DNA of 64,000 bases from Ferroplasma acidarmanus Fer1 (GCF_000152265.2 NC_021592.1:434001-498000); one strand, 5' to 3'. Numbered from the stretch's first letter, positions 27,555 through 37,767 are shown. Notes: generated by a model from the letters alone, not told the origin. A program made the numbers and translations.

Positions 27555-28880
27555 ATTTGTTACGGTACATATAGATAGCTTTCAATTCTTTATATTCCTG
27601 ATTCGGGATGTTTGGATTCATAATCATTATTGATAAATAAATTTTCCTGTATAGCCTGCCAGATAGTGTAAGTAATTGTCTGTAAATTATAAATGGCCTT
27701 GCATAATTTAGATTTAGGAGATGAAAAAAATGCAAGACCAATTAGAAGTATTAAAAGAAAAGATAAAAAGTTATGGATTGAACAGGAAGAACATGAGGGA
27801 TTTAAAGAAATGGTTCCTTAATGAACTCATGAACGAGGAAGCAGAAGAGCAATTAAATGCATCCAGGTATGAGAGAAATAATAATAGTAAAGACTATAGA
27901 AATGGGTATAAGCAGAGATCATTGTTAACAACAGATGGAAAGGTTATATTAGATAAGCCACAGTTCAGGGAAACATCTTTCCATACAGCTGTATTTGACA
28001 ATTATTCCAGAGTAGAAAAATCAGTAGAATCCATAATACTGGAATCATACCTGAGCGGTGTATCTACAAGAAGCGTTAATAAGGTAATAAAATCCTTAGG
28101 CATAGAAGTATCACCATCCTATGTGTCATCATTATCCTCAAGGCTTGATAAAACAGTAAATGAATTCCTTGAAAGGAAGATTGATGGAGAATATAAATTC
28201 ATATATATAGATGGAACATACCTTAAAATAAGAAATAATGGGAGGTACAGGAATAAGGCAATATACATCTGTGTAGGGATTAACAGTGATGGATATCGTG
28301 AAGTTCTTGGAGCAAGAATATATGACTCTGAAACTGAAATAGAGTGGGAACTATTCTTTGATGATCTTAAGGATAGGGGATTGAATGGTGTTGAGATGGT
28401 AATATCAGATGGCAATAAGGGTATTAGGGAAGCAGTTAAACAGTCATTCCCTGGATCATCTTGGCAATACTGCCATGTCCATTTTATGAGGAACTTAAGG
28501 AAATCAACGGGAAAACAGCAATGGAAGTTTCTATCATTGCTTATAAAACAGGCACTGGATAATCCTGATATACTCCCTTTACTGCAGGATAAGCTTTTTG
28601 ATAGAGGATTAGATAAATGTTCTACTATGTTCGATAAATACTATGATTCATTATACAACTACAGATCATTCAATACAAATATGCAGGGATTAAGGAGATT
28701 AAGAGTATCCAATACCATAGAGAGGTTAAATGCAGAAATAAAAAGAAGGACTAAGAAAATAGGCGCATTTCCATCTGATGATTCTGCAATGAGATTGGCA
28801 GGTTCAATAATGATGGACATAAATGAGGAGTATGTAACAGGAAGAAAATATACAAAAAAGTAGCCGGTACCATAACGAAT
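27555..28880 (+). mobile_element. IS256-family insertion sequence
   Basis: About 1.33 kb containing one transposase gene, bounded by imperfect inverted repeats ATTTGTTACGGTAC (27555-27568) and the complement of GTACCATAACGAAT (28867-28880), matching at 12 of 14 bases. I could not identify a convincing target duplication. The right end abuts the truncated IS1634-like transposase gene, and its missing C-terminal part is not found on the left, so deletion or rearrangement accompanied or followed insertion. Confidence 0.75.
27721..28863 (+). CDS. IS256-family (Mutator-type) transposase
   Basis: A 380-residue transposase. The DDE triad is visible: D in YIDGTYLK near residue 163, D in VISDGNKGI near 226, and E in SNTIERLNAEIKRR near 337. 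The family HVHFMRNL segment follows the second aspartate. The reading frame is whole and of usual length, so the element may still be active. The stop codon is just inside the right inverted repeat. Confidence 0.93.
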   Translation: MKKMQDQLEVLKEKIKSYGLNRKNMRDLKKWFLNELMNEEAEEQLNASRYERNNNSKDYRNGYKQRSLLTTDGKVILDKPQFRETSFHTAVFDNYSRVEKSVESIILESYLSGVSTRSVNKVIKSLGIEVSPSYVSSLSSRLDKTVNEFLERKIDGEYKFIYIDGTYLKIRNNGRYRNKAIYICVGINSDGYREVLGARIYDSETEIEWELFFDDLKDRGLNGVEMVISDGNKGIREAVKQSFPGSSWQYCHVHFMRNLRKSTGKQQWKFLSLLIKQALDNPDILPLLQDKLFDRGLDKCSTMFDKYYDSLYNYRSFNTNMQGLRRLRVSNTIERLNAEIKRRTKKIGAFPSDDSAMRLAGSIMMDINEEYVTGRKYTKK

Positions 28881-29588
28881 TTGTCCAGTATGGACTTCCT
28901 GTTCTGTCTTTCTTAATGTATCAATATCTGCAACACTTCCCGGTACCAGGCGAATATAGCATGGCTCATTCCTTAACCTTGAAAATCCCATAATGATCCT
29001 TATCATTGGAAGATTGATGTCATTGTTGTTATGCCCGAACTCAGCCATCCTTATTCCGGGTGAATAGGAGAATAAAGCTGATGTATCATATGCTATGATC
29101 TCATTCTTTTTCATCAGTTTCATATAGATACTCTTCTGCTTATCCTGATCCTGCCCTATGCGCTTTAACATAGCTGACAATGATTTTGGTGATAGTTCAT
29201 GTATTGTTCTGGAGAGCCATGTTTTCTCTACCCATGATTTTATGGACTTCAATGGCATTGGAAATATTAGCCTGTTAAGGGAGAATGCAACGAGCTTCAT
29301 ATAATCATCAGGATATTCTTCCCTTAATAATGACAATACATCTTTCATAAGGGAGAACACAAGCTCCAGATGGCCAATCTCATATATTCCATGGATTGAT
29401 ACAATCTCTCTTACCTTTTTAGGATTCTCTATGTCACCATTAATTACCTTTCCAACATATTTGGAAACCTTGTGCCTTTTACTGTGTTCTGAATCCCATA
29501 CCATGCTGCTTTCATATACGTAATTGTATTTCCCTACCTTTTTAATTTCCCTTGTCATGTTCTGTATATAGGGAACACATATAAGCAA
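28881..29588 (-). pseudogene. IS1634/IS4-like transposase, truncated by the IS256 element
   Basis: Starting at 29588 the product shows an N-terminal region typical of IS1634-group transposases (VGKYNYVYESSMVWD, then SKYVGK), a catalytic aspartate in IIAYDTSALFSYS and the conserved NLPMIRIIMGFSRLRNEPCY with PGSVADIDTLRKT. It stops making sense at about 28881, exactly where the right end of the IS256 element begins, so residues past about 236 are antisense to that element. The C-terminal half with the rest of the triad is lost. A nested insertion is the simplest reading. Confidence 0.75.
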
Positions 29589-29915
29589 ATAAATCTTTCG
29601 CCAAATACTGGATAATAATTCAAATGTTCCCTAAATAAGCTCGGAGTTTAGGGTACACTGTGAACAGGGACTATGATACTGCAATTGGATTAAAGGCCAT
29701 TGCATACAATCTCATGGTAATATCAAACAGGGTACTGGGAGAAAAACCAAGGAGGATAATGAAAATCGTCAATTGTTAAAATGTGAGACACCCTATTATT
29801 TAATGATTAAATTTATAAATAACACCGGCTTATATTAATACAATATTGTGGAAATAACCCAACGGAAAAAAATATATGCCTGTTGTAATTATATTGTCGC
29901 TGGCTGATGTAAAAA
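29589..29915. other. Intergenic stretch with transposase debris
   Basis: Apart from the remnant at 29651-29779, this 327-base stretch shows only A+T-rich sequence. It marks the right end of the decayed mobile zone that begins near 26.1 kb. Confidence 0.5.
29651..29779 (+). pseudogene. C-terminal transposase remnant
   Basis: A 40-codon stretch ends with YDTAIGLKAIAYNLMVIS followed by NRVLGEKPRRIMKIVNC and a stop. It is the closing helix region of a DDE transposase and resembles the minus-strand remnant at 26306-26530. No start or catalytic part remains. Confidence 0.6.
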
Positions 29916-30158
29916 ATGGCAATCAATTTATCACATAAGATTAAAAAAAGGAAGATATCGAACAAAACTTTCATTCCTATTTTTATTCTGTTTATTATAA
30001 TTGGGTATCTATATTATTATAACATTTTTAATTATAAAAATTTTTATCTAACTATTCTGTTAGATGTATGTTATCTTATACTGCTTGGGGATGCAATAGA
30101 TAGATATCTTGACCATATAAGGAAAAAATGGCAGAATAGTAGTAAAAATTTCATGTAA
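29916..30158 (+). CDS. Small two-helix membrane protein, unknown
   Basis: An 80-residue protein with a basic N-terminus (KIKKRKISNK), two hydrophobic helices at about residues 20-36 and 43-60, and a charged tail (RYLDHIRKKWQ). I do not recognise it. It lies just outside the transposon debris and has no neighbour within 200 bases on its right. It may be real but could also be a chance frame in A+T-rich DNA. Confidence 0.4.
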   Translation: MAINLSHKIKKRKISNKTFIPIFILFIIIGYLYYYNIFNYKNFYLTILLDVCYLILLGDAIDRYLDHIRKKWQNSSKNFM

Positions 30159-30382
30159 AATCTTGATTTTATACAAATCTGTAGGGAACTAATGAACACT
30201 TGAAGAAAATCCACATGAATTTCCTCTCCTGACACTCAGATTGATAATTATTGCATATATATTGACCTGTTTCCGCTCAACTTAATTTTGGACAGTTATA
30301 GATTAGAATATTTCAATATGCCTGGAAAGTCCCATAGGTGCATACTACAAATTTTTATAACATGCCCTGATGACTAACTTCC

Positions 30383-31093
30383 ATGGCAGTACCTGAAGAC
30401 ATACCATTCTCTGATTTCGGGAGGCTTGAAAGCATAAAAAAGCAGAATAATAGACTTTTATTTGACAACGATTTATCCGGGTTCAAAGGCAAGAAAGTTT
30501 ACCAGTATATATTCCTGTACTGGATTTCCGATGATTCAATAATCTACAATGGCAAGAAAATAGCAAAGATTTCTGTCAACGGGAATCTACTCCAGAGAAA
30601 AGTTTTATTCAGGCAGAATGTTTTTGAAAAATTTGGCGATACCACATGGACTTTTGGACTTTCGGAGAAAATAAATAATGGAATAATACTCTGCTATTAT
30701 CATAACAGTGAGGGGCAAAAGGCATTTGCACATATATTCATTAACAAATCACTGAAAAGAAAAATCGCAAAAAAGATTATAGAAACTTTAACAGAAGCCG
30801 CTGAAAAATATGGAATGCCTATAAAAGAAGGATATGTATTCTATGAATATATAGATAAAGAAAATTACAAAGAAAGCCCGCCGCAGCAGGAAGAGGGAGG
30901 AGATGAAAAGTTATTTAAAATTCTTGAGATCGACCCTACGGATAATCCTGAAATAATAAAAAATGCATACAGGAAAATGGCTAAGATATATCATCCTGAC
31001 CTCACAACTCCGGAAAATGAAGAAGAATATTCTGAAAAGATGAAAAATATAAACTATGCCTATGAAAAATTATACAAAAAATATTACAGGTAG
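30383..31093 (+). CDS. J-domain protein with unknown N-terminal domain
   Basis: Residues about 172-236 form a compact J domain: LFKILEIDPTDNPEIIKNAYRK, shown here in part, with the HPD tripeptide intact in YHPDLTT and a closing INYAYEKL helix. HPD stimulates Hsp70 (DnaK) ATP hydrolysis. Here the J domain is at the C-terminus and there is no G/F region, zinc domain or substrate-binding domain as in DnaJ. The first 150 residues alternate strands and helices and match nothing I know. It would be an Hsp70 co-chaperone with a dedicated client or location. It is convergent with the beta-CASP nuclease gene (1 base apart). Confidence 0.75.
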   Translation: MAVPEDIPFSDFGRLESIKKQNNRLLFDNDLSGFKGKKVYQYIFLYWISDDSIIYNGKKIAKISVNGNLLQRKVLFRQNVFEKFGDTTWTFGLSEKINNGIILCYYHNSEGQKAFAHIFINKSLKRKIAKKIIETLTEAAEKYGMPIKEGYVFYEYIDKENYKESPPQQEEGGDEKLFKILEIDPTDNPEIIKNAYRKMAKIYHPDLTTPENEEEYSEKMKNINYAYEKLYKKYYR

Positions 31094-31094
31094 A

Positions 31095-32324
31095 TTATTC
31101 TACCGTAAATTCATGCCCATTGAAGGGCAATATAAATTTGTATTCCGGAAGTGATTCCTGAAGTTTTTCCCTCTGGTCACCGTGGCATAATACCACTATT
31201 TCCGGGTCTACGCCTTTCACAAACTTCACAAGGTCAGAATGCCCTGCGTGTGCAGATAGATCAAAGAAATCTATTTTCATTGCCGGTTTTATTGTTGCGC
31301 CTGCAATCTGTATTGTTCCGTTTTCTATAAGGCTCCTCCCGTTTGTTCCGTCTACCTGATATCCTGTAAGGAATATGGCAGATTTTGGATCTTCTGCAAA
31401 GGCATCTATGTATCCAAGTACCGGCCCGCCGTCAAGCATTCCTGAAGTTGTAATAATTATATCTGCCTCCCTTATGGCTTCCTGTCTCATCCTGTTGTTC
31501 CTTACCTGTATTACACGGCCCATTGATCTCCTGAATAGTTTCGGGTCCTTGATAAATCCTGGTGTATCCATATATATTCCGGATATCCTGTTTCCCATTC
31601 CATCAACATAAATCCTGTAATCCATATCTCTCAGGGTCATTATCATTTCCTGGGTCCTTCCAATTGCGAATGTGGGCAATATTACCCTGCCTCCATTTTC
31701 TATGGTTTCCCTTATGCTTTCCTTGAGCCTCTGGATTACCTCATCCCTATCTTCATGGTCCCTTCCTGCATATGTGCTTTCCATAATAAGTACATCAGTC
31801 TTCACGGGCTTTGCACCGTAAAGAAGGTTTGTGTCCCTTGTGTACAGATCGCCGGTAATCATAAATGACCTGGCGTCCTGGAACCACCACATTGTAGAAC
31901 CTGGTATATGCCCTGCACTGTGTGCCACAGCTGTAAGGTTGTCTACCTGGAATGGCTGCTCATATTTCGCCGTCATCATTGACTTGAACAGGTTATCAAC
32001 ATCTTCCTCGTTGAACATCTTGGTATAGTTTTCAAGCCTCATGATTTTGAGCGAATCCATGAGTATGGGCTTTATGCTGTTCGCTGTCATAGCCGTTGCA
32101 TGGAAATTTGCCTGAAAGTTATGGTAATACACAGGCAATGCCCCGGTATGGTCCAGATGGGCATGTGTCAGGAATATGTCATTCACCTTTTCAGGTGGAA
32201 GTGGGTATTCGGGTGGTTTTTCTGGCTCTATACCATAATCTATCATTATCTTGCTTTGCTTATCCTCTATCTTTATTGCTAGTCTTCCGACTTCTTCGGC
32301 TCCGCCGAGAAATTTTATTTTCAT
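31095..32324 (-). CDS. Beta-CASP metallo-beta-lactamase-fold RNA nuclease
   Basis: The 409-residue protein has the metal-binding motif THAHLDHTG near residue 53, further ligands in HSAGHIPGS and TGDLYTRD, and the beta-CASP elements VILPTFAIGRTQE and a C-terminal SAHAGHSDL and CHGDQ. It is an archaeal CPSF/RNase J relative without N-terminal KH domains, so probably a 5'-3' exonuclease or endonuclease in RNA turnover. It starts 6 bases after the methylthioadenosine phosphorylase stop, so the two share a message. Confidence 0.92.
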   Translation of the reverse strand: MKIKFLGGAEEVGRLAIKIEDKQSKIMIDYGIEPEKPPEYPLPPEKVNDIFLTHAHLDHTGALPVYYHNFQANFHATAMTANSIKPILMDSLKIMRLENYTKMFNEEDVDNLFKSMMTAKYEQPFQVDNLTAVAHSAGHIPGSTMWWFQDARSFMITGDLYTRDTNLLYGAKPVKTDVLIMESTYAGRDHEDRDEVIQRLKESIRETIENGGRVILPTFAIGRTQEMIMTLRDMDYRIYVDGMGNRISGIYMDTPGFIKDPKLFRRSMGRVIQVRNNRMRQEAIREADIIITTSGMLDGGPVLGYIDAFAEDPKSAIFLTGYQVDGTNGRSLIENGTIQIAGATIKPAMKIDFFDLSAHAGHSDLVKFVKGVDPEIVVLCHGDQREKLQESLPEYKFILPFNGHEFTVE

Positions 32325-32330
32325 TTTATA

Positions 32331-33104
32331 TCACGCTTTTGCATTTTCTAATCTCAAAGAACATTTGCAATTCCTTTGACCGTTAATTTCTGGAACTAAA
32401 TTATATAACATTTTTGATACTTTTTCCTCACTTTCCTTCATTATCTGCATAACATCTGAAGCTTCTACAGCTTCATCTTTCCATGCATCGTAATCTGTGA
32501 CAGTTGCCAGCATGCCATAGCACATTGACAATTCAGCTGCAAGGTTAATTTCAGGAACAAGAGTCATTCCTATTATATCGGCAAAATTCCTGAACATTTT
32601 TGATTCAGCCCTGGTTGAGAACCTTGGACCCTCTATGCATATATATGCACCATTCTTATGTACGGGAAATGATAATTTTTTGCCCGCTTCATATGCCTTT
32701 GCACTTATATCACTGCAGAATGGGTCTGCCATGGAAATATGGTAAACATCAGGGCCATTATAATATGTAAGGTCCCTCCTTTTAGTAAAATCAATAAATT
32801 GATCGGGTATTACTATATCTCCCGGTTTATATTCCTCCTTTAATGATCCGACAGCGTTGAGGCCTATTATCCTCTGAACGCCAGCTTTCTGCAATGCAAA
32901 AATATTTGCTTTATAGTTCACCATATGAGGTGGTATTGTGTGCTTTTTCCCATGCCTGGGCAGAAAAGCTACCTCAACTCCATTTATTTCACCAATCTCA
33001 AGTGGTGCTGATGGTTTGCCATAGGGTGTATCAATATCCATTGTTTTCCTGGTTTCCATTATACTATAAAGACCACTGCCTCCTATTATTCCTACGTATG
33101 TCAT
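32331..33104 (-). CDS. mtnP: S-methyl-5'-thioadenosine phosphorylase
   Basis: Cleaves methylthioadenosine from polyamine synthesis into adenine and methylthioribose 1-phosphate. The 257-residue protein has the family motifs GIIGGSGLY at the N-terminus, [14 protein letters not shown] near residue 49, NAVGSL near 93, [10 protein letters not shown] near 152 and the specificity loop ending in TDYDAW. Cysteines near the end (NCKC) recall the disulfides of thermophile enzymes. First gene of a pair with the beta-CASP nuclease. It links to the S-adenosylmethionine synthetase at 6 kb by pathway only. Confidence 0.93.
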   Translation of the reverse strand: MTYVGIIGGSGLYSIMETRKTMDIDTPYGKPSAPLEIGEINGVEVAFLPRHGKKHTIPPHMVNYKANIFALQKAGVQRIIGLNAVGSLKEEYKPGDIVIPDQFIDFTKRRDLTYYNGPDVYHISMADPFCSDISAKAYEAGKKLSFPVHKNGAYICIEGPRFSTRAESKMFRNFADIIGMTLVPEINLAAELSMCYGMLATVTDYDAWKDEAVEASDVMQIMKESEEKVSKMLYNLVPEINGQRNCKCSLRLENAKA

Positions 33105-33145
33105 TGTTTATCCCATTAATTATATACTATATCATTCATTAATAT

Positions 33146-33889
33146 TTATTCATTTCTAAATATTTTATCGGATTGCCGTAAAAGGTATTTATTTATGCCG
33201 GAGCCATACTGGGCTGCAGTTTTACTCCTGTTATAAATCTCTTCCGGCAATGAGGTTTTAGCCGCTATTTCCCTGAGTATCAGCTTGTTCCTGTTTCCCT
33301 CAATATTATCTTCCCTGGTTATATAATGCCTTATTTTCAACATACCAGGGGACAGATATGGTGTTATCAATTCCTTATCATAGTATTCTGCCATTTTCTT
33401 TTCCCTTGGCAATGTAACATTGAATAGCCTGTTAATGTATGTATCATTTTTAAGCCTTGGATTGTCTATAAACCTTCTGTATCCATAAAATAGTTCGTCA
33501 GCACCCTGGCCTGTAACAACATATTTTTCCGGGATAAAATCCATTAAAATGAATAGAACAAGCTCGTATCCCATTTCCATCTTTGTGATCTTTGGATCAA
33601 TTTTTAATAGCTGGCTTATATAGCCCTCAATGTCGATCTCATCCAGCAATATTATTTTTGGATTTATTTTTAAGATTGTGGATGCATCATCAACATTTTC
33701 AATATCCCTTGAATCTGAAAAACCCAGTGTATAGGGTATATACCTGTAACCTGAAAGTGCAAGGAGCAGTGAACTGTCGAGGCCACCTGAATAGGCTATC
33801 GCACAGGGCTTATCTGCTGTTTGTTCCACTGCTGCCTTAAGTTCATTATAAACATTATCTACTATATTCTGCATATTAACAATATCCAT
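33146..33889 (-). CDS. Asparagine synthase-like ATP-pyrophosphatase domain protein
   Basis: A 247-residue protein consisting only of the synthetase half of AsnB-type enzymes. The PP-loop is AYSGGLDSSLLLALSG near residue 33, and the later GQGADELFYGYRR matches the AsnB TGxGADE site. There is no glutaminase domain, so either ammonia or a partner supplies nitrogen, or the substrate differs. Such short forms are common in archaea and uncharacterised. It begins 42 bases upstream of the phosphorylase gene on the same strand. Confidence 0.8.
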   Translation of the reverse strand: MDIVNMQNIVDNVYNELKAAVEQTADKPCAIAYSGGLDSSLLLALSGYRYIPYTLGFSDSRDIENVDDASTILKINPKIILLDEIDIEGYISQLLKIDPKITKMEMGYELVLFILMDFIPEKYVVTGQGADELFYGYRRFIDNPRLKNDTYINRLFNVTLPREKKMAEYYDKELITPYLSPGMLKIRHYITREDNIEGNRNKLILREIAAKTSLPEEIYNRSKTAAQYGSGINKYLLRQSDKIFRNE

Positions 33890-34189
33890 ATTGTTTATTT
33901 AAACTTAAGGTTGCTTATTTATACACTTTAAATAAATAATAGATGGTAATGGCTTATGCCCGGGCCCTTTGTGCTCCTAACCGTGATTATGGGGGCAAAT
34001 ACATATTAATTGTGCGTCTAGTTGGAATATGCACATTGATCGGCCAGGTAAACCTGAATTGTGGGCAATATGTATAACACGGGATTTATATAAGAATGAA
34101 TTAATCAGCAGGTTAATATTCTGGCTCAAATTTACATATTAACCAGCTTCCGGGCTATTAGTAAATTATCCAAAAGTAGCAGAAAATAG
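33890..34189. other. Intergenic region, nothing recognised
   Basis: Three hundred bases between the asparagine synthase-like gene and the end of the surface protein frame. I see no gene, repeat or RNA structure; the stretch is A+T-rich with a short CCCGGGCCC-like G+C patch near 33958. Confidence 0.4.
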
Positions 34190-36463
34190 CTATTTCCTGT
34201 GTCTTACTATTACGGTAATAACTAGTGAGATAATAGTTACGGTTGTTATTATTAAAGCTATTATAAAATACACCGGGTCATTTTCAGTCTTTATCGCCGT
34301 TATAGATTTTGCAGTCGTTGTATTTTTATTAAAAACAATGTTATTTATTGTTAAATTTTTTCCATTTACCGTAACTTCTCCGGAACTGTTCTATATACTA
34401 TTTCCGCTAAGCGGCAATACATTATATTTATATGTGTTATTGGTGGCAGTGAAATATATTATATCTGTTACAGACGATTTTACAGTTCCATTTAATTCTA
34501 CAGACCATTTTATTCCTTTTTGTAATCCTTTTTCTTCAAATGTTACTCTATAAGTTTTATAGAATATAACTGATTCGGTTACATTTTTACCGTTCACTAT
34601 CAATGAGTATAAATATAAATGCAATGTATACATATTATTTTGTGTTGAAATTTTATAGAAATATGTTCCATTTGTTAAGTTGAGATAGTATGAACTCCCT
34701 GCTATTGATCCGGAATTTACTACTTGAGTTCCGGTGCTATTGGTTAAGTTAACATACCATATTGTTCCGGGAGACAATCCTGTTTCATTAAATTGTGCAG
34801 AATATCCTCTTAGGAGTTTTACTGTTGTCGTAATATTAGAGCCTTGAACAGTGAAACTTTCTGAGTATGGTGAGGGTGAGTAGATATTATTCACAGTCTT
34901 TACAGTGTATGAATATGTTCCATTAGGTAAATTAAGTGAGTAGTTTTTTTCGTTAATCATATGTAATTCGCTGTCATTGTTGAGTTGCAGTATCCAGTTA
35001 ATTTGCGGTAATGATGTATTGGCGACAAATTTTACACGATATGTTTTCATAGAATAAATTATAAACTGCCCATTGTGCTTTGAAAGATCGCTATGAGTTG
35101 CGTTACTCACCCATGCATACATTTCTGAATTGTTATAACCTGCAGTGAGCACGTTTATCAGAGGGTTCCCTGTTTTATTGAAGATGCTATTAAACCAAGA
35201 ATTGGTTGACTTGTAAGCAGTCAAATCGTTATAAGAAATAAATGGGGCATACAGGTTATAATATCCATGTATATAACTGAAAGAGTCAGTAATTCCCGTA
35301 ATAAAACCTGAATTTGATACCAGAACTTCCTGATTTGCCGAAGTTTCCATATCGTCAACGTGAAGGCCTTTTGCATTTACATATACAGATGAAACATTAT
35401 GTGAAACAGGGTTGTAGTAAAAATGCCATAACCAGTAAGTCGCCGAATCGTTCAGGTCCTGGGATAAAGTTATCTTGTAACTACCGTTTTTAAGTGGTGT
35501 TATATAATATGGCTGGTTGTTGCATGTGGTAGCATGACCATCATGCATAGATCTTGTAGTTACTACAAATTTGTCTTTACTCCAGTTAAAATATCCAAAT
35601 GTAATTTCCCGCTGGCTAGCTATCTGCGCGTTGAAGCTATATTCAGTCATGGAACTCTGCCCACTTTCGCTAGCCAATCCTATTCCACCAATATCATAGG
35701 CTACCATATGCCCATTGCTGCTTCCAAAGATTGACCAGACGAATATTCCATAGGGAACCTGAACGCCGACAGAGAAATCTATCAGGTATGTCCCATTGAG
35801 GCTAAATGGATAAATATTCCATTCAGGCGGGGATCTATAATAATTGTGATATCCATATCTCCCGATATCCTGTACGGAGAGGGTTGTATTAGATATCTTA
35901 TAGGTATTATTCATGGGAAAATATGCCTGTACGTAAAAATATCCTTTGTATACTCCGTAATTTGTAATAGAGTTTAGCGTTCCATTATTTAACTGGGTAT
36001 AGAAGATATTTTGCCGGCTTGCCCAGAATTTATACGCCCCCGTTTCAAATGTAAGGTTTTGCCACTTACTGGATAAAACATAACACTGCTCCTTATTGAA
36101 CATATACGCGACCAGATTGTTATGGGTATTCTGGTATACAAAACCCTTTCCACTTATAATTTTTGTTCCATTTTTGAATTTGAGATGATTAGCCAGAATT
36201 GGTTCCTGGGGCTCGTTTCTACCATAATCAGCCGTTCCCAATTGCCATGGGTTAAAATTTGGCAATGTTACATTCTTATAATTTATATTTTCATTGGATA
36301 TAGAAAAGCCGCCGTCAGATAAACTAATTGGATTATTATCATGATGATATACAAAAGCAGGTGGTGTTGCATTCTGGGATTGAACAGTGGAAAACATTTG
36401 CAATGATAAGCCTATAAACAACAACGAGATTATTATAGCTATAAGCTTATTATATCTCTTCAC
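34190..36463 (-). pseudogene. Large secreted, membrane-anchored surface protein interrupted by an in-frame TAG
   Basis: The first frame encodes 690 residues with a signal peptide (IAIIISLLFIGLSLQMF). After an unassigned region of about 450 residues with many N-x-S/T sites come repeats of the type YSAQFNETGLSPGTIWYVNL and YRVTFEEKGLQKGIKWSVEL. This ExGLxxGxxW repeat occurs in surface proteins and thermopsin-like peptidases of Thermoplasmatales and Sulfolobales as I recall. TAG at 34391-34393 stops the frame. Directly beyond it the same frame stays open for 66 codons and gives a membrane anchor (FIIALIITTVTIISLVITVIV) with a basic RHRK tail before TAG at 34190. Without this anchor the protein would be released. 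Nonsense mutation is most likely. I see no clear thermopsin catalytic motif. Confidence 0.75.
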
Positions 36464-36623
36464 AGAAATGGATAAAATAATAGTATATTAATATTATACA
36501 TAGGTCCTTCAAAGTACTGAAATATATATATTGTTATTCAATTATATTAATAACCTTATTCATAATTTTATATTGTAAAACACTAAACGAATTATTTATA
36601 ACGGCTAAAGCATTTAACATGCA

Positions 36624-37043
36624 ATGATAAAGGTCATGGCATCCGGAGTATTTGACATACTGCATTTAGGGCATGTGCATTACTTAAGGGAATCAAAATC
36701 CTTTGGCGATTATCTTGTCGTGGTTATTGCTTCAGATTATACAGCACAGAAACATGGAAAGGAACTGGTGTTCAATGAAAATGAACGTTCTGCCCTTGTG
36801 TCAGAACTGAAGATGGTGGATGAGGTGATGGTAGGCCATAGTGATGATAATATATTCAAAACTGTTGCAGAATTGAAACCGGATATAATTACACTGGGAT
36901 ATGACCAGAAATTTGATGATTCCTATATTGAAACTGAATGCAAAAAACTCGGGCTAAATACAAAGGTGAGGAGGACATCGCCATACGACGGGACAATAAA
37001 CAGTTCCTCAAAAATAAGGCAAAAAATTCTTGAATCTATCTGA
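36624..37043 (+). CDS. ribL: FAD synthase, archaeal RibL type
   Basis: Transfers AMP from ATP to FMN. The 139-residue nucleotidyltransferase has the signature SGVFDILHLGHVHYL (HxGH) at the N-terminus and the second motif TINSSSKIRQ near the C-terminus, the archaeal stand-in for the usual ISSTxIR. Length matches archaeal RibL rather than bifunctional bacterial RibF. A TATA-like ATTATTTATA centred about 27 bases before the ATG supports a leaderless start. Cytidylyltransferases for glycerol or ethanolamine phosphate share the fold but the overall sequence fits RibL. Confidence 0.85.
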   Translation: MIKVMASGVFDILHLGHVHYLRESKSFGDYLVVVIASDYTAQKHGKELVFNENERSALVSELKMVDEVMVGHSDDNIFKTVAELKPDIITLGYDQKFDDSYIETECKKLGLNTKVRRTSPYDGTINSSSKIRQKILESI

Positions 37044-37156
37044 AATGGCACTATTAATTCAATAAAGAGAGAATGGATTATAGATAGCTAAAATAGATTA
37101 ACGAATAACAATCAAAAAAAGCAATTATAAAATATAGGTAATATTACCGGTAAAGT

Positions 37157-37540
37157 TTAATTAATTCCCTGGTTATTCTGGTTTCTGGTTGATTCTTCAT
37201 ACCTTTTCTGGATAGCCTGTTCCAGCTCCTTGTATTTCTCTTCCAGTGTCTTTTGCTGGTTTTCAAGTGTTTTAAGCCTCATCTGGCTCAGTTCCTTCTG
37301 CTCTTCCAGGTCAGAAACAAGTTTTTCCCTGTCATCAATCTTATAAATAATAGGTCCTACATTTTTATATATCGGGGCATCTTTACCTACTGTATTCAGT
37401 TCTTTAAGCGTTTTGTCAAGTTCTTTAACCTTCATGTCAATCTGATATCTCTGGTTTGCAACTTGCTCTATCTGTGCCTGCATGTCCTGTGCCTGTTTTA
37501 TCTGGTTCTGCAAATATGCATTTAAGTTAGGTTCTACCAT
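37157..37540 (-). CDS. pfdB: Prefoldin beta subunit
   Basis: A 127-residue protein that is two long coiled-coil helices (residues about 4-50 and 77-120) around a short beta hairpin (VGPIIYKIDDREKL), the prefoldin beta layout. It captures unfolded proteins and passes them to the thermosome with the alpha subunit. Its start overlaps the end of the Pcc1 gene by 7 bases, an arrangement conserved in archaea. Confidence 0.92.
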   Translation of the reverse strand: MVEPNLNAYLQNQIKQAQDMQAQIEQVANQRYQIDMKVKELDKTLKELNTVGKDAPIYKNVGPIIYKIDDREKLVSDLEEQKELSQMRLKTLENQQKTLEEKYKELEQAIQKRYEESTRNQNNQGIN

Positions 37541-37767
37541 ATATCTTCCTCCATTATTTTTTTAGTTACGTTCAATACCCTTGTTATTGAGGAAACACTG
37601 GCTCTTAAAGACGAAGTGTCAGGGGCTGTAATTATTATATATATACTGGAATTATCTTCCTTAACAGCAACACTTGACCTTCCAAATGTTTCCGTGACCT
37701 CTGGCCTTATAGCTTCCAGGTATTTTATGTACTCTGATTTCTTCAGGGTGAGTTTAACTCTGAACAT
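37534..37767 (-). CDS. pcc1: KEOPS complex subunit Pcc1
   Basis: A small 77-residue protein with the Pcc1 alpha/beta layout (strand FRVKLTLK, helix EYIKYLEAIRPEV, strands SSVAVKED and SIYIIITAPDTSSLRAS). Pcc1 is the dimerisation subunit of KEOPS, which makes the t6A base of ANN-reading tRNAs. The identification rests both on these features and on its position directly before prefoldin beta, overlapping by 7 bases, which is usual in archaea. Confidence 0.82.
   Translation of the reverse strand: MFRVKLTLKKSEYIKYLEAIRPEVTETFGRSSVAVKEDNSSIYIIITAPDTSSLRASVSSITRVLNVTKKIMEEDIW

Noticed and set aside
28659-28880. Extension of the IS1634-like transposase frame past 28881
   Set aside because: These codons are the reverse strand of the IS256 transposase and do not match the family.
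34391-34393. TAG recoded as pyrrolysine in the surface protein
   Set aside because: No pylT-like tRNA or pyl gene is seen, other interrupted genes use TAA, and many intact genes here also end with TAG (for example carried by the same surface protein at 34190).
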